Origin: Lentzea sp033794685
GTDB taxonomy: Bacteria > Actinomycetota > Actinomycetes > Mycobacteriales > Pseudonocardiaceae
DNA length: 64,000 nt
Assembly (NCBI GenBank): GCA_033794685.1
Contig: JARAYZ010000008.1
Direction: 5' to 3' (one strand)
Both the position numbers and the translations under genes were made by a program. Below the pieces are notes generated by a model, which worked only from the letters and a program-made list of their open reading frames with translations, did not search any database and was not told the DNA's origin. Below are positions 1 to 7,269 of the stretch, piece after piece (positions within the stretch are counted from its first letter, which is position 1; each line of letters opens with the position of its first letter).

Positions 1-321
1 GCTGATCGCCCGCAGGACACTTTCCGGTTTGTCGAGCGGGAACCGGTGTGCGGGAAGGTCTTCCAGCAGGACGACGGGCCCCTCGGTGGACGCTTCCACG
101 GCCTCCACCAACCGCAGCGCGCCTTCCCACTTGGCCTTGCTGATCAGGTGCCAGCCGATCCGCCGCGGCTCGGAACCCGGCACCCACAGCCCGAACGACG
201 TCACCACCAGGTGACCACCGGACTGCACGGCGGCGTGCGCGATCACCGTCTCCTCCGGCTCGAGCACGCCCGTGAACCCGTCCGGCGCACCGTTGCCGAA
301 CAACCGTCGGAACAACCCCAC
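1..321 (-). CDS. Conserved hypothetical protein downstream of dnaG (3' end outside window)
   Basis: I read 107 codons on the minus strand, starting at a GTG (321-319) that shares its G with the dnaG stop codon (TAGTG), so the gene is translationally coupled to dnaG. The protein begins V-G-L-F-R-R-L-F-G and continues with a soluble alternating beta pattern (HLVVTSFGLWVPG, RRIGWHLISKAKW, PVVLLEDLP). Codon use matches the neighbouring genes. I do not recognise a named domain; the shape could suit a small PH-like or beta-barrel protein, which is a guess. The C-terminus lies beyond base 1. Confidence 0.75.
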   Translation of the reverse strand, partial: MGLFRRLFGNGAPDGFTGVLEPEETVIAHAAVQSGGHLVVTSFGLWVPGSEPRRIGWHLISKAKWEGALRLVEAVEASTEGPVVLLEDLPAHRFPLDKPESVLRAIS

Positions 322-2210
322 TACAGCACTCCCGCGCTCTGCTGCAGGAGCGCCTTGCGGTACTCCTCCAGCGCCACCAGGTCACCCCACAGCGCCCGGT
401 ACTCGTCGGCGTCCTTGATCGGGGACAGCCGCCGCAGACGTGACTTCACGTCCTCGACCTGCTTGCCGACCTGGACCTCCTGCAGGCGCGCGATCACCAT
501 CGACACGTAGCGGAACTCGTCGTTCTGCTTGACGGCCAACGGTTCCACCGCGAGCTCGGTCAGCACGGACCGCACCGACGCGTGCGAACACGCCTGCGAG
601 ATCGCGTCCAGGTACGCGGAGCCCTCAAGCCCGCAGGACGCGCCACCGGCTTCGCGGATGGCCCTGTGCAGCGCCACGTACGCCGGGTCGGTGAAGGACT
701 CGTCCGGCAGTGAGTCGTACAGCGGTCCCGCGTACTCGGGCAACCGCAGCGCGATCTTGAGCACCTCGCGCTCGAAGATCAGCCTCGGGTCGCGCGGGTT
801 CGGCCGGGCCGGACCGTCGACCTCCACGCCCAGCGCCATCTGGTTCGGGTCGACGCGGTGAGGAGCGGCGACCGGCCCCTTGCCGCTGGAGACCTGACGC
901 ACCCGGCGCACGACCATCGCCTCGTCGTCCCAGCCCACCCACCAGGCGAGGCGCGTCGCGTAGCCGTCGCGCTTGGCCCTGTCCTTGATCTGCCCGACGA
1001 ACGGCACCATCTTCTTCAGCGCCTCGACGCGGCCGTCGACGGAGTCGAGGTCGTACGCCTTGAGCTGCGCCTTGATCGCGAACTCGATCAACGGGATGCG
1101 CCGCGCCACCAGGTCGCGCACCGCCACGTCGCCCTTGGCCTGCCGCAGCTCGCACGGGTCCATGCCGTCCGGCGCGACCGCGATGTAGGTCTGCGCGGAG
1201 AAGTGCTGCTCCCCCTCGAACGCCTTCAGCGCGGCCTTCTGGCCCGCCTCGTCGCCGTCGAAGGTGAAGATGACCTCGCCGTTGACGTCGTCGTCGATCA
1301 GCAGCCTGCGCAGCACGTTCATGTGGTCCGTGCCGAACGCCGTGCCACAGGACGCGACCGCCGTCGGCACGCCCGCGAGGTGCATCGCCATCACGTCGGT
1401 GTAGCCCTCGACGATCACTGCCTGCTTGCGCTTGGCGATCTCGCGCTTGGCCTGGTCGAGGCCGAACAGCACCTGCGACTTCTTGTAGATCATCGACTCG
1501 CTGGTGTTGAGGTACTTCGCCTGGATCGGGTCGTCGTCGAAGATCCGCCGCGCGCCGAACCCGACGACGTCGCCGCTGATCTCCTTGATGGGCCACAGCA
1601 GCCGCCGGTGGAACCGGTCGATCGGCCCCTGACGGCCTTCCTTGACGAGCTGCGACTTGATCAGCTCCTGCAGCTCGAACCCGCGCCCGAGCAGGTGCTT
1701 CGTCAGCTTGTCCCAGCCGCCGGGGGCGAACCCGCAGCCGAACTGACGCGCCGCGGCCTCGTCGAACCCGCGCTCGGCCAGGAACTCGCGCGCCGGCTGC
1801 GCCTCGGGCGTCGCGAGCTGCTCGGCGTACCACTCGGCGGCCGCCTTGTGCGCCTCGATGAGCCTGCTGCGCGTGCCGCGGTCGCGTTGGATCGTGGCGC
1901 CGCCGCCCTCGTAGACCAGCTGGATGCCCGCCCGGTCCGCGAGCCGCTCGACGGCCTCCACGAACGACAGGTGCTCCACCTTGGTCACGAAGGAGATCAC
2001 GTCGCCGCCCTCACCACAGCCGAAGCAGTGGTACGTGCCGTGCGACGGGCGCACGTTGAACGACGGCGACTTCTCGTCGTGGAACGGGCACAACCCCTTG
2101 AGCGCGCCTCCGCCGGCCCGTTTCAGCGAAACGTGGTCGCCGACGATCTCGTCGATGCGGCTGCGCTCACGCACCAACGCGATGTCGCTCTCCCTGATGC
2201 GTCCTGCCAC
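321..2210 (-). CDS. dnaG: DNA primase DnaG
   Basis: This is the replicative primase that lays RNA primers for DNA synthesis. It has 629 residues, the usual size. The N-terminal CHC2 zinc finger is intact (C41, H44, C62, C65 in CPFHDEKSPSF...YHCFGCGEGGD). The RNA-polymerase core follows, with its TOPRIM block (IVEGYTDVMAMHLAGV, then FTFDGDEAGQKAA). The C-terminal part would be the helicase-binding region. The GTG start has no Shine-Dalgarno but lies 7 bases after a TAGACT hexamer, which fits a leaderless transcript. It overlaps the next gene by one base. Confidence 0.98.
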   Translation of the reverse strand: MAGRIRESDIALVRERSRIDEIVGDHVSLKRAGGGALKGLCPFHDEKSPSFNVRPSHGTYHCFGCGEGGDVISFVTKVEHLSFVEAVERLADRAGIQLVYEGGGATIQRDRGTRSRLIEAHKAAAEWYAEQLATPEAQPAREFLAERGFDEAAARQFGCGFAPGGWDKLTKHLLGRGFELQELIKSQLVKEGRQGPIDRFHRRLLWPIKEISGDVVGFGARRIFDDDPIQAKYLNTSESMIYKKSQVLFGLDQAKREIAKRKQAVIVEGYTDVMAMHLAGVPTAVASCGTAFGTDHMNVLRRLLIDDDVNGEVIFTFDGDEAGQKAALKAFEGEQHFSAQTYIAVAPDGMDPCELRQAKGDVAVRDLVARRIPLIEFAIKAQLKAYDLDSVDGRVEALKKMVPFVGQIKDRAKRDGYATRLAWWVGWDDEAMVVRRVRQVSSGKGPVAAPHRVDPNQMALGVEVDGPARPNPRDPRLIFEREVLKIALRLPEYAGPLYDSLPDESFTDPAYVALHRAIREAGGASCGLEGSAYLDAISQACSHASVRSVLTELAVEPLAVKQNDEFRYVSMVIARLQEVQVGKQVEDVKSRLRRLSPIKDADEYRALWGDLVALEEYRKALLQQSAGVL

Positions 2211-2217
2211 AGGCCCG

Positions 2218-2223
2218 AGTCTA
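2218..2223 (-). promoter_or_regulatory. Leaderless -10 element for dnaG
   Basis: On the minus strand TAGACT lies 7 bases before the dnaG GTG start, and no ribosome binding site is present. TAnnnT at this distance is the usual pattern for leaderless transcripts in actinobacteria. Confidence 0.55.
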
Positions 2224-2245
2224 ATCCCCTGGCAAACTGCCGACC

Positions 2246-3106
2246 GTGACCACCGCCGACGTCTTCGGACTCCACCGGACGCACCTGCTCGGTGTCGCCT
2301 ACCGGCTGACCGGCAGCTTCGCCGACGCCGAGGATGCCGTGCAGGAGGCGTGGCCCCGGTTCGCGAAGGCCGAGGGCGTGCAGGACGCGCGCGGCTGGCT
2401 CACCACCGTCGTCAGCCGCATCTGCCTCGACCGGTTGCGCTCCGCGGCCGTGCGCCGGGAGACCTACGTCGGCTCGTGGCTGCCGGAACCGCTGCTCACG
2501 ACCGGCGAGGACGACCCGCTGGCGAGCGTCGTGCAGGCCGACGGCGTGCGGATGGCCGCCCTCGTCGTGCTCGACCGGCTCACCCCCGACCAGCGCGTCG
2601 CGTTCGTGCTGCACGACGCGTTCTCCTTGCCGTTCAACGAGATCGCCGACGTGTTGCAGATCTCGGAGGCCGCCGCGCGCAAGCACGCCTCCCGGGCCCG
2701 CAAGGCCGTCGCGGACGCCGAACCGCCACCCCGCGCCGCGCTGACCGAGCAGCAGGAGGTGCTGGAGAAGTTCCTGCGGGCCATGGCGAGCGGGGACCTC
2801 GACGGCGTGCTCGCGCTGCTGCACCCGGACGCGGTGATGATCGGCGACGGCGGCGGCAAGGTGCGCACCGCGGTCAACACGGTCTCCGGCGCGGACAAGG
2901 TCGCTCGCTTCTTCCTCGGCCTGATGCGCAAGTACGGCTACCCGGAGGAGCACCGGCCGATGTTCGTCAACGGTGACATCGGCGTGGTCATGCCGGCGTA
3001 CGGCGAGGTGACGTCACGTGTGACGGCGTTCACGGTGCACGAGGGCAGGGTCGCGGCCATCTACGACATCGCGAACCCGGACAAGCTCACGCACGTCGTG
3101 TTCTGA
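2246..3106 (+). CDS. ECF sigma factor of the ECF41 type with C-terminal SnoaL-like domain
   Basis: This 286-residue protein is an extracytoplasmic-function sigma factor that carries its own regulatory domain. Sigma region 2 spans about residues 8-75 (AYRLTGSFADAEDAVQEAW) and region 4 about 105-155. The linker holds WLPEPL (78-83). The C-terminal SnoaL-like domain holds DGGGK (201-205) and NPDKL (277-281). These three motifs are the established signature of group ECF41, whose C-terminal domain replaces a separate anti-sigma factor. Such sigma factors usually sit beside a carboxymuconolactone decarboxylase or oxidoreductase gene. Here the nearest CMD gene ends 2.8 kb away. The start is GTG. Confidence 0.93.
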   Translation: MTTADVFGLHRTHLLGVAYRLTGSFADAEDAVQEAWPRFAKAEGVQDARGWLTTVVSRICLDRLRSAAVRRETYVGSWLPEPLLTTGEDDPLASVVQADGVRMAALVVLDRLTPDQRVAFVLHDAFSLPFNEIADVLQISEAAARKHASRARKAVADAEPPPRAALTEQQEVLEKFLRAMASGDLDGVLALLHPDAVMIGDGGGKVRTAVNTVSGADKVARFFLGLMRKYGYPEEHRPMFVNGDIGVVMPAYGEVTSRVTAFTVHEGRVAAIYDIANPDKLTHVVF

Positions 3107-3212
3107 CCCTTAATGGTCTGGACCGTAACTGGAGCCGGGATCGTTTCGGGGCTAACGTCCGACGCGCTGCCCAAGCCCCCTGCCGCGGGTCGCGACCACC
3201 GGAGTTCGAACC

Positions 3213-3839
3213 ATGCCCGAACACGACATCCCCTCACGCCGGGCGTTCCTGGCGACCGGTGCGGCCGCAGTGGTCGCACTGACCGCCGCCGGCACCACCA
3301 CGGCGCGCAGCGCGCCTCTCCCCCTGACCCCGACCTGCGTCGATGACGACGACACCCCGTCGAACATCGAAGGTCCCTACTTCAAGCGGAACTCCCCGCA
3401 GCGCACCAACCTGCGCACGCCCGGCGTCACCGGGATCGTGCTCAGCATCACCGGGTTCGTCTACACGATGAAGTGCAAGCCGATCCCCAACGCGCTGCTG
3501 GACTTCTGGCAGTCCGACGACCGGGGTGTGTACGACAACACCACGTTCAAGATGCGCGGCCACCAGTTCACCAACGCCTCCGGCGCGTACGTGCTGGAGA
3601 CGATCGTGCCCAAGGACTACCCGGGCCGCACACCGCACATCCACGTCAAGGCCCAGCCGCGCGGCGGCCGGATCCTCACCACGCAGTTGTTCTTCCCGGA
3701 CAACCTCAGGGCGTACGGGATGAACGTGCCCTACCTGAACCGGCGTGACGCCTACCTCGACCGGGAGTGCGAGGTGGAACTCGGCCCGCTCGTCGGCAAC
3801 CGCTACACGGCCAAGTTCGACTTCGTCCTCGACATCTGA
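3213..3839 (+). CDS. Secreted intradiol ring-cleavage dioxygenase
   Basis: The protein has 208 residues. It opens with a twin-arginine signal (SRRAFLATGAAAVVALTAAG), so a folded metalloenzyme is expected to be exported. The catalytic domain looks like the beta-type protocatechuate/catechol intradiol dioxygenases. The four expected non-haem Fe(III) ligands can be assigned to Y107 (in DRGVYDN), Y136 (KDYPGRT), H142 and H144 (PHIHVK). NIEGPYF at 51-57 is also typical. The substrate cannot be told from sequence; extracellular members act on aromatic compounds from lignin or plants. GGAG lies just upstream of the ATG. It stands alone, after the sigma factor. Confidence 0.9.
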   Translation: MPEHDIPSRRAFLATGAAAVVALTAAGTTTARSAPLPLTPTCVDDDDTPSNIEGPYFKRNSPQRTNLRTPGVTGIVLSITGFVYTMKCKPIPNALLDFWQSDDRGVYDNTTFKMRGHQFTNASGAYVLETIVPKDYPGRTPHIHVKAQPRGGRILTTQLFFPDNLRAYGMNVPYLNRRDAYLDRECEVELGPLVGNRYTAKFDFVLDI

Positions 3840-3855
3840 CCGACCACCCCAGAGC

Positions 3856-4668
3856 TCACCAACGCATCCGCAGCAGCTTCCCGACGTCGCGGAGCTTCGG
3901 GATCGCGCTGACGACCTTCATCTGGATCCTGCCGGACCTGGGCAACGCGTCCAGGTGCGGCAGGTCCACGCTGCGCCATTGGTCCACAGTGGTCAGTCCG
4001 GCGCGCAACACCTCGATCTCGTGCGGATCGTCGACGCCCCAATGCAACGTCGCGCCGGCGTTGCGCACGGCAGGGACGAGCTTCTGCAGCTTGATCCCCC
4101 ACGAGCCGTAGACGTCGAACAACAGCTCACCGCTCGCGAACCTGCTGGTGATCCTGCTGATCAACGCGTGGCCCTCCGCCTGCGTCAGGTACATCGACAG
4201 GCCCTCGAACACCGCCACCACCGGACGGTCGGCGGGCACCTCGGCGAGCCACGCGTCCTCGGTGACCGACGACGCCACCAGCCGGTAGTCACCCTGCGGC
4301 TCGGGCAGGAGCTTGTGCCGCAACGCGACGACGTCCGGCATGTCGACGTCGACCCACCGCACGGTGTCGGGCCGTTCGACCCGATGCGCGCGAGTGTCGA
4401 GCCCGCAGGCCAGATGCAGCACCGTGCACGACGGGGTGCGCCGCAGGAACTCGCGCGTCCAGTCGTCCAGCACCCTGCCGCGGATGGCGACACCGACCGC
4501 GGAGGTCGTGTTCATCCCGGTCTTGCCGAAGTCGTAGTCGATGCGGTCCACGGCACGCTTGGCCTCGGCGTCGTGCAGCACGGACGCGGGGCGCTCGCTG
4601 TCGAGCGCCCGGCCGTAGAGCGTGGCGAGCATGGTCTCCTGCGCACCGGTCAGTGCGACCTTCTCCAC
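3856..4668 (-). CDS. Class I SAM methyltransferase, leucine carboxyl methyltransferase / TcmP-like
   Basis: The protein has 270 residues and starts at GTG. The SAM-binding motif reads VLHLACGLDTRAHRVE, the LCM/PPM1 family form in which G-x-D-T-R contacts the methionine moiety. The N-terminus (ALTGAQETMLATLYGRALD) and GMNTTSAVGVAIRGRVLDDW match the O-methyltransferase branch that includes TcmP of tetracenomycin biosynthesis. The target is unknown and may be a carboxylate or phenol of a small metabolite. It follows the next methyltransferase gene by one base, so both are probably co-transcribed from the 5782 start. Confidence 0.88.
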   Translation of the reverse strand: MEKVALTGAQETMLATLYGRALDSERPASVLHDAEAKRAVDRIDYDFGKTGMNTTSAVGVAIRGRVLDDWTREFLRRTPSCTVLHLACGLDTRAHRVERPDTVRWVDVDMPDVVALRHKLLPEPQGDYRLVASSVTEDAWLAEVPADRPVVAVFEGLSMYLTQAEGHALISRITSRFASGELLFDVYGSWGIKLQKLVPAVRNAGATLHWGVDDPHEIEVLRAGLTTVDQWRSVDLPHLDALPRSGRIQMKVVSAIPKLRDVGKLLRMRW

Positions 4669-4669
4669 G

Positions 4670-5782
4670 TCAGATCGACTCGCCGCGGCGGATCACGTAG
4701 GTGAAGCTCTCCCAGTCTTCGCCGGCCATGTCGTCGGGCACGATGTCGACGACCTGCGAGCCGCAGTGCGTGAAGAGCAGCCGCACGAGGTTCGAGTCCA
4801 CGCCGAACATCTCGATGCCACCGTCCTTGCGCTCGTGGGGCGCCTGCCGGGCCTCGATGACGATCTCCCGCTCGGGCGCGGACGGGAGGGCGACGGCCTC
4901 CGGCTCCACGACCACGCCGGTCCGCACGGGCGTGCTGCCGACCGCGGCCCACCAGGTGACGCCTTCCTGCACGACGTCCAGTTCGAGGTCGTACTCCCCG
5001 GTCTCCTGCGGCGCGACGACGTCCAGCTCCAGTTCGACGGCGGCACCGGGCGCGAGGTCGTGCGGCAGGTCGGTGCGCCCGTCGTCCCAGGTGACCGCCT
5101 CGTCGCCCCGGAGCCAGTGGTTGCCGAGCCTGATCAGCTGACCGGACGACCAGGTGTGCGCGCTGAGGTTGGTGAGCCGCACCCGCACCGTCACGGCCTG
5201 ACCGGCACCGACGGGAGTGGGCACGTCGATCAGCTCGATGCCGGCCCGCATGCCCTCCTCCGTCAGCACCTCGCGCCTGGTGGGCCGGCAGGGGAGCTGG
5301 AACACGAGCACCCCGCCCGGCCGGACGACCCGCTGCAGCTCGACCAGCGCCGCCAGCTGAAGGGCGGGTGGCGAGTGCTGCAGCGAGATGAGGCTGAGCG
5401 CGGAGTCGAACGACTCGTCGGCGAAGGGCAGCCGATATCCGTCGTAGGCGACGAAACTGACCCGGTCGGGGAACCGGTTGATCCGGTTCGCCTCGTCGAC
5501 CATCGACTGCGCGACGTCGACGCCCACGACCTCGTGTGCGTGCGCGGCGAGCGCGTTGGACAGGCGTCCGGCGCCGCATCCGAGGTCGATCACCCGTTCC
5601 CCGAACGACAACCCGTTCCGGTCGACGAGCTCGCGCACTCCCGCGATGGGCTTGATCCCGGTCGCGAGGAACTCCTCGAGCTCCCACCCGCCGTGCCGGC
5701 GATCCGGATCGGTGAGCACCGCCCACAGCGGGTCCTCCCGCCCGAGGTCCTCCCAGGTGGACTTGAACCGATCGACCGGCAT
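4670..5782 (-). CDS. SAM methyltransferase with an Ig-like domain inserted in the fold
   Basis: The protein has 370 residues from the ATG at 5782, which follows GGGGAGC at good spacing. Residues 60-165 are the first part of a class I methyltransferase (VIDLGCGAGRLSNAL motif I, VVGVDVAQSMV, SALSLISLQH). Residues about 182-292 are a beta-rich Ig-like/CARDB-like module (VTVRVRLTNLSAHTW, RLGNHWL, DLAPGAAVELELDV, GEYDLELDVVQEGVTWW). Residues 305-368 return to the last strands of the methyltransferase fold (MFGVDSNLVRLLF, DWESFTYVIRR). The extra module may bind carbohydrate or protein. The substrate is unknown. It is in an operon with the LCM-type methyltransferase. Confidence 0.88.
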   Translation of the reverse strand: MPVDRFKSTWEDLGREDPLWAVLTDPDRRHGGWELEEFLATGIKPIAGVRELVDRNGLSFGERVIDLGCGAGRLSNALAAHAHEVVGVDVAQSMVDEANRINRFPDRVSFVAYDGYRLPFADESFDSALSLISLQHSPPALQLAALVELQRVVRPGGVLVFQLPCRPTRREVLTEEGMRAGIELIDVPTPVGAGQAVTVRVRLTNLSAHTWSSGQLIRLGNHWLRGDEAVTWDDGRTDLPHDLAPGAAVELELDVVAPQETGEYDLELDVVQEGVTWWAAVGSTPVRTGVVVEPEAVALPSAPEREIVIEARQAPHERKDGGIEMFGVDSNLVRLLFTHCGSQVVDIVPDDMAGEDWESFTYVIRRGESI

Positions 5783-5868
5783 GGCGTTGCTCCCCAGGTG
5801 TGCGTTGCTTGGTGTTTCGCCGGGGAACTCTAGCCCTCTCGCTCGGTCCGCGTTCGCGAACGGAACGT

Positions 5869-6426
5869 CTAGGGCATCGGTACGCGGCAGGCGTCGCCGC
5901 TGGTGAAACCCTGGTCCTTGATGTCGAACGCGCTGTTGAACCGGGCCCGCTGGTTCTCCAACGCGATCTGGTAGGTCAGCGCGACGAGTTCCTTGTGCCC
6001 CAGCAGCTTTTCCAGCTCGGCGACCTGCTCGTCGGTGACGGCGACGGGCGTCTCGGTCATCGCGTCGGCATAGGCGAGCGCCTTGCGTTCGAGGTCGGTG
6101 AACAGCGGCGAGGTGGCGTAGGAGTCGATGTGCTTGAGGCGTTCGACGTCGAGTCCGCCGTGCTTCATCAGCATGGCGCCGAAGTCGACGCACCACGAGC
6201 AGCCGAGCCGCACGGCCGTCCGGTAGACGCACAGCTCGAACAACGGCCCGTGGATCGCTTTCTTGACCGCCAGCTCGTGCCGGGCGCTCGCCATCAGCAG
6301 TTTCGGGTGGTGCGCCATCACCGTGACCGGCTCCGGCACCGCGCCGAACTGCCGCCGCGCGAACCAGTAGACGGCCTTCAGCAGCAGGCCCGCGTCGTTC
6401 TTCGTGACTCCCTTGATCCTCGTCAT
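5869..6426 (-). CDS. Carboxymuconolactone decarboxylase (CMD/AhpD) family protein
   Basis: The protein has 185 residues starting at MTRIKGV. The all-helical CMD core is centred on the CxxC pair in RLGCSWCVDFGAMLMKHGG (about residues 77-95), followed by TDLERKALAYADAMTETPVAVTDE, which is typical of this family. AhpD-like members use the two cysteines for peroxide or disulfide chemistry; many others are uncharacterised. A longer frame reaches 6465, but the extra 13 residues look non-coding. CMD proteins are common partners of ECF41 sigma factors, and one is encoded at 2246, so the two may belong to one regulon. Confidence 0.88.
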   Translation of the reverse strand: MTRIKGVTKNDAGLLLKAVYWFARRQFGAVPEPVTVMAHHPKLLMASARHELAVKKAIHGPLFELCVYRTAVRLGCSWCVDFGAMLMKHGGLDVERLKHIDSYATSPLFTDLERKALAYADAMTETPVAVTDEQVAELEKLLGHKELVALTYQIALENQRARFNSAFDIKDQGFTSGDACRVPMP

Positions 6427-6499
6427 GCCCTGTGGACGAGGCAGCCCGCCGGAACGTGACAACACCTTTGGGTGACTGGGGCGCGAGCCGGTCTACTCA

Positions 6500-6505
6500 T
6501 AGGGT
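6500..6505 (+). promoter_or_regulatory. Leaderless -10 element for the 58-aa protein
   Basis: TAGGGT lies 6 bases before the ATG at 6512. No Shine-Dalgarno is present. This supports the small open reading frame that follows. Confidence 0.5.
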
Positions 6506-6511
6506 CCCTGC

Positions 6512-6688
6512 ATGAGCAACGACTTCGTGCTGGACTTGGACCACGAGTCGGCCGGCGTGCTGGCGGGAACGCTGCTGGCAGGCGATTCGTGCGCGGTCCC
6601 GGTGCGGCACCAGAACGTCAAACTGCTGCTGTGCGCGCTGCCGGGTGAGGACGGCATGCGCCTTTTCCTGCGCCGCAACACGCCTTAG
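6512..6688 (+). CDS. Small hypothetical protein (58 aa)
   Basis: The frame reads MSNDFVLDLDHESAGVLAGT and ends DGMRLFLRRNTP. It is GC-rich at third positions like real genes here, and has a leaderless-type promoter hexamer 6 bases upstream. Its stop overlaps the stop of the convergent DUF5753 gene (6685-6688). It has no signal peptide or membrane segment, and I recognise no family. Its position beside a regulator-like protein recalls the small DUF397 proteins that accompany DUF5753 regulators, but it lacks the DUF397 W-R-K-S-S-Y-S motif. Confidence 0.6.
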   Translation: MSNDFVLDLDHESAGVLAGTLLAGDSCAVPVRHQNVKLLLCALPGEDGMRLFLRRNTP

Positions 6689-7203
6689 CGGTCGTATTCG
6701 GCCACGTAGTCCATGAGCACGTCGCGCGACTTCTCGTTGTCGAGCGCGACGGCGTGCATGCGCTGGAAGATCACCACGGCCCGTTCCACGGTCGCCTCGT
6801 CGCTGGCGAGCGTCCAGTTCGCGAGGTAGACCAACGGCGGCTCGTGCTCGTACTGGACGAGCGCGTAGTCGAGCCCGACGGCCGCCGCACCGCCCGCGCT
6901 GGCAGGCACGATCCTGATCAGCGGCGCGTGGAACAGCAGGTGCAGGACCTGGTCCTCCATCAGCCGGTTGCCGCCGACGACGGTGCGCAGCGCGTACTCG
7001 TGGATGAAGAACACGCACTGCGGCAGCACGCCGTCGCTCTGGAGCTCGGGCGTCGGCGCGAGGCCCAGCGCCTCGGCCAGCGCCTTCGCGTAGCACTCGG
7101 TTCTGAGCAGGACGGGAATGGTGACGCCGCTGAAGCAGGTGATCCGCGTGGCGCCCGCCGCGGCGAGCACGACGAGCTGCTCGCCGGCACCGTGCTGGGT
7201 CAT
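6685..7203 (-). CDS. DUF5753-domain protein without a DNA-binding domain
   Basis: The 172 residues correspond to the C-terminal DUF5753 half of actinobacterial XRE regulators: VLLRTECYAKALAEALG, CVFFIHEYALRTVVGGNRLMEDQ, LIRIVPASAGG, VQYEHEPPLVYLANWTLASDEATVERAV. A complete homologue occurs in this window at 60959-61804, where an N-terminal helix-turn-helix precedes the same domain. Here the HTH is absent, and the short gap upstream has no room for one. The gene could be a remnant or a ligand-sensing partner. TACCGT lies 7 bases before the ATG, so it is probably transcribed alone as a leaderless message. Confidence 0.8.
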   Translation of the reverse strand: MTQHGAGEQLVVLAAAGATRITCFSGVTIPVLLRTECYAKALAEALGLAPTPELQSDGVLPQCVFFIHEYALRTVVGGNRLMEDQVLHLLFHAPLIRIVPASAGGAAAVGLDYALVQYEHEPPLVYLANWTLASDEATVERAVVIFQRMHAVALDNEKSRDVLMDYVAEYDR

Positions 7204-7210
7204 GCCTGGA

Positions 7211-7216
7211 ACGGTA
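7211..7216 (-). promoter_or_regulatory. Leaderless -10 element for the DUF5753 protein
   Basis: TACCGT on the minus strand is 7 bases upstream of the ATG at 7203, with no Shine-Dalgarno sequence in between. Confidence 0.4.
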
Positions 7217-7269
7217 AAGCCATGATCATGATCTCGCCGCGCGAAACGCCCGCCCTACAGGGCGAACCG

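Noticed and set aside
858..2249. Long plus-strand open frame of more than 400 codons
   Set aside because: It is antisense to dnaG, has low-complexity Arg/His/Asp composition typical of the complement of a GC-rich gene, and lacks conserved domains.
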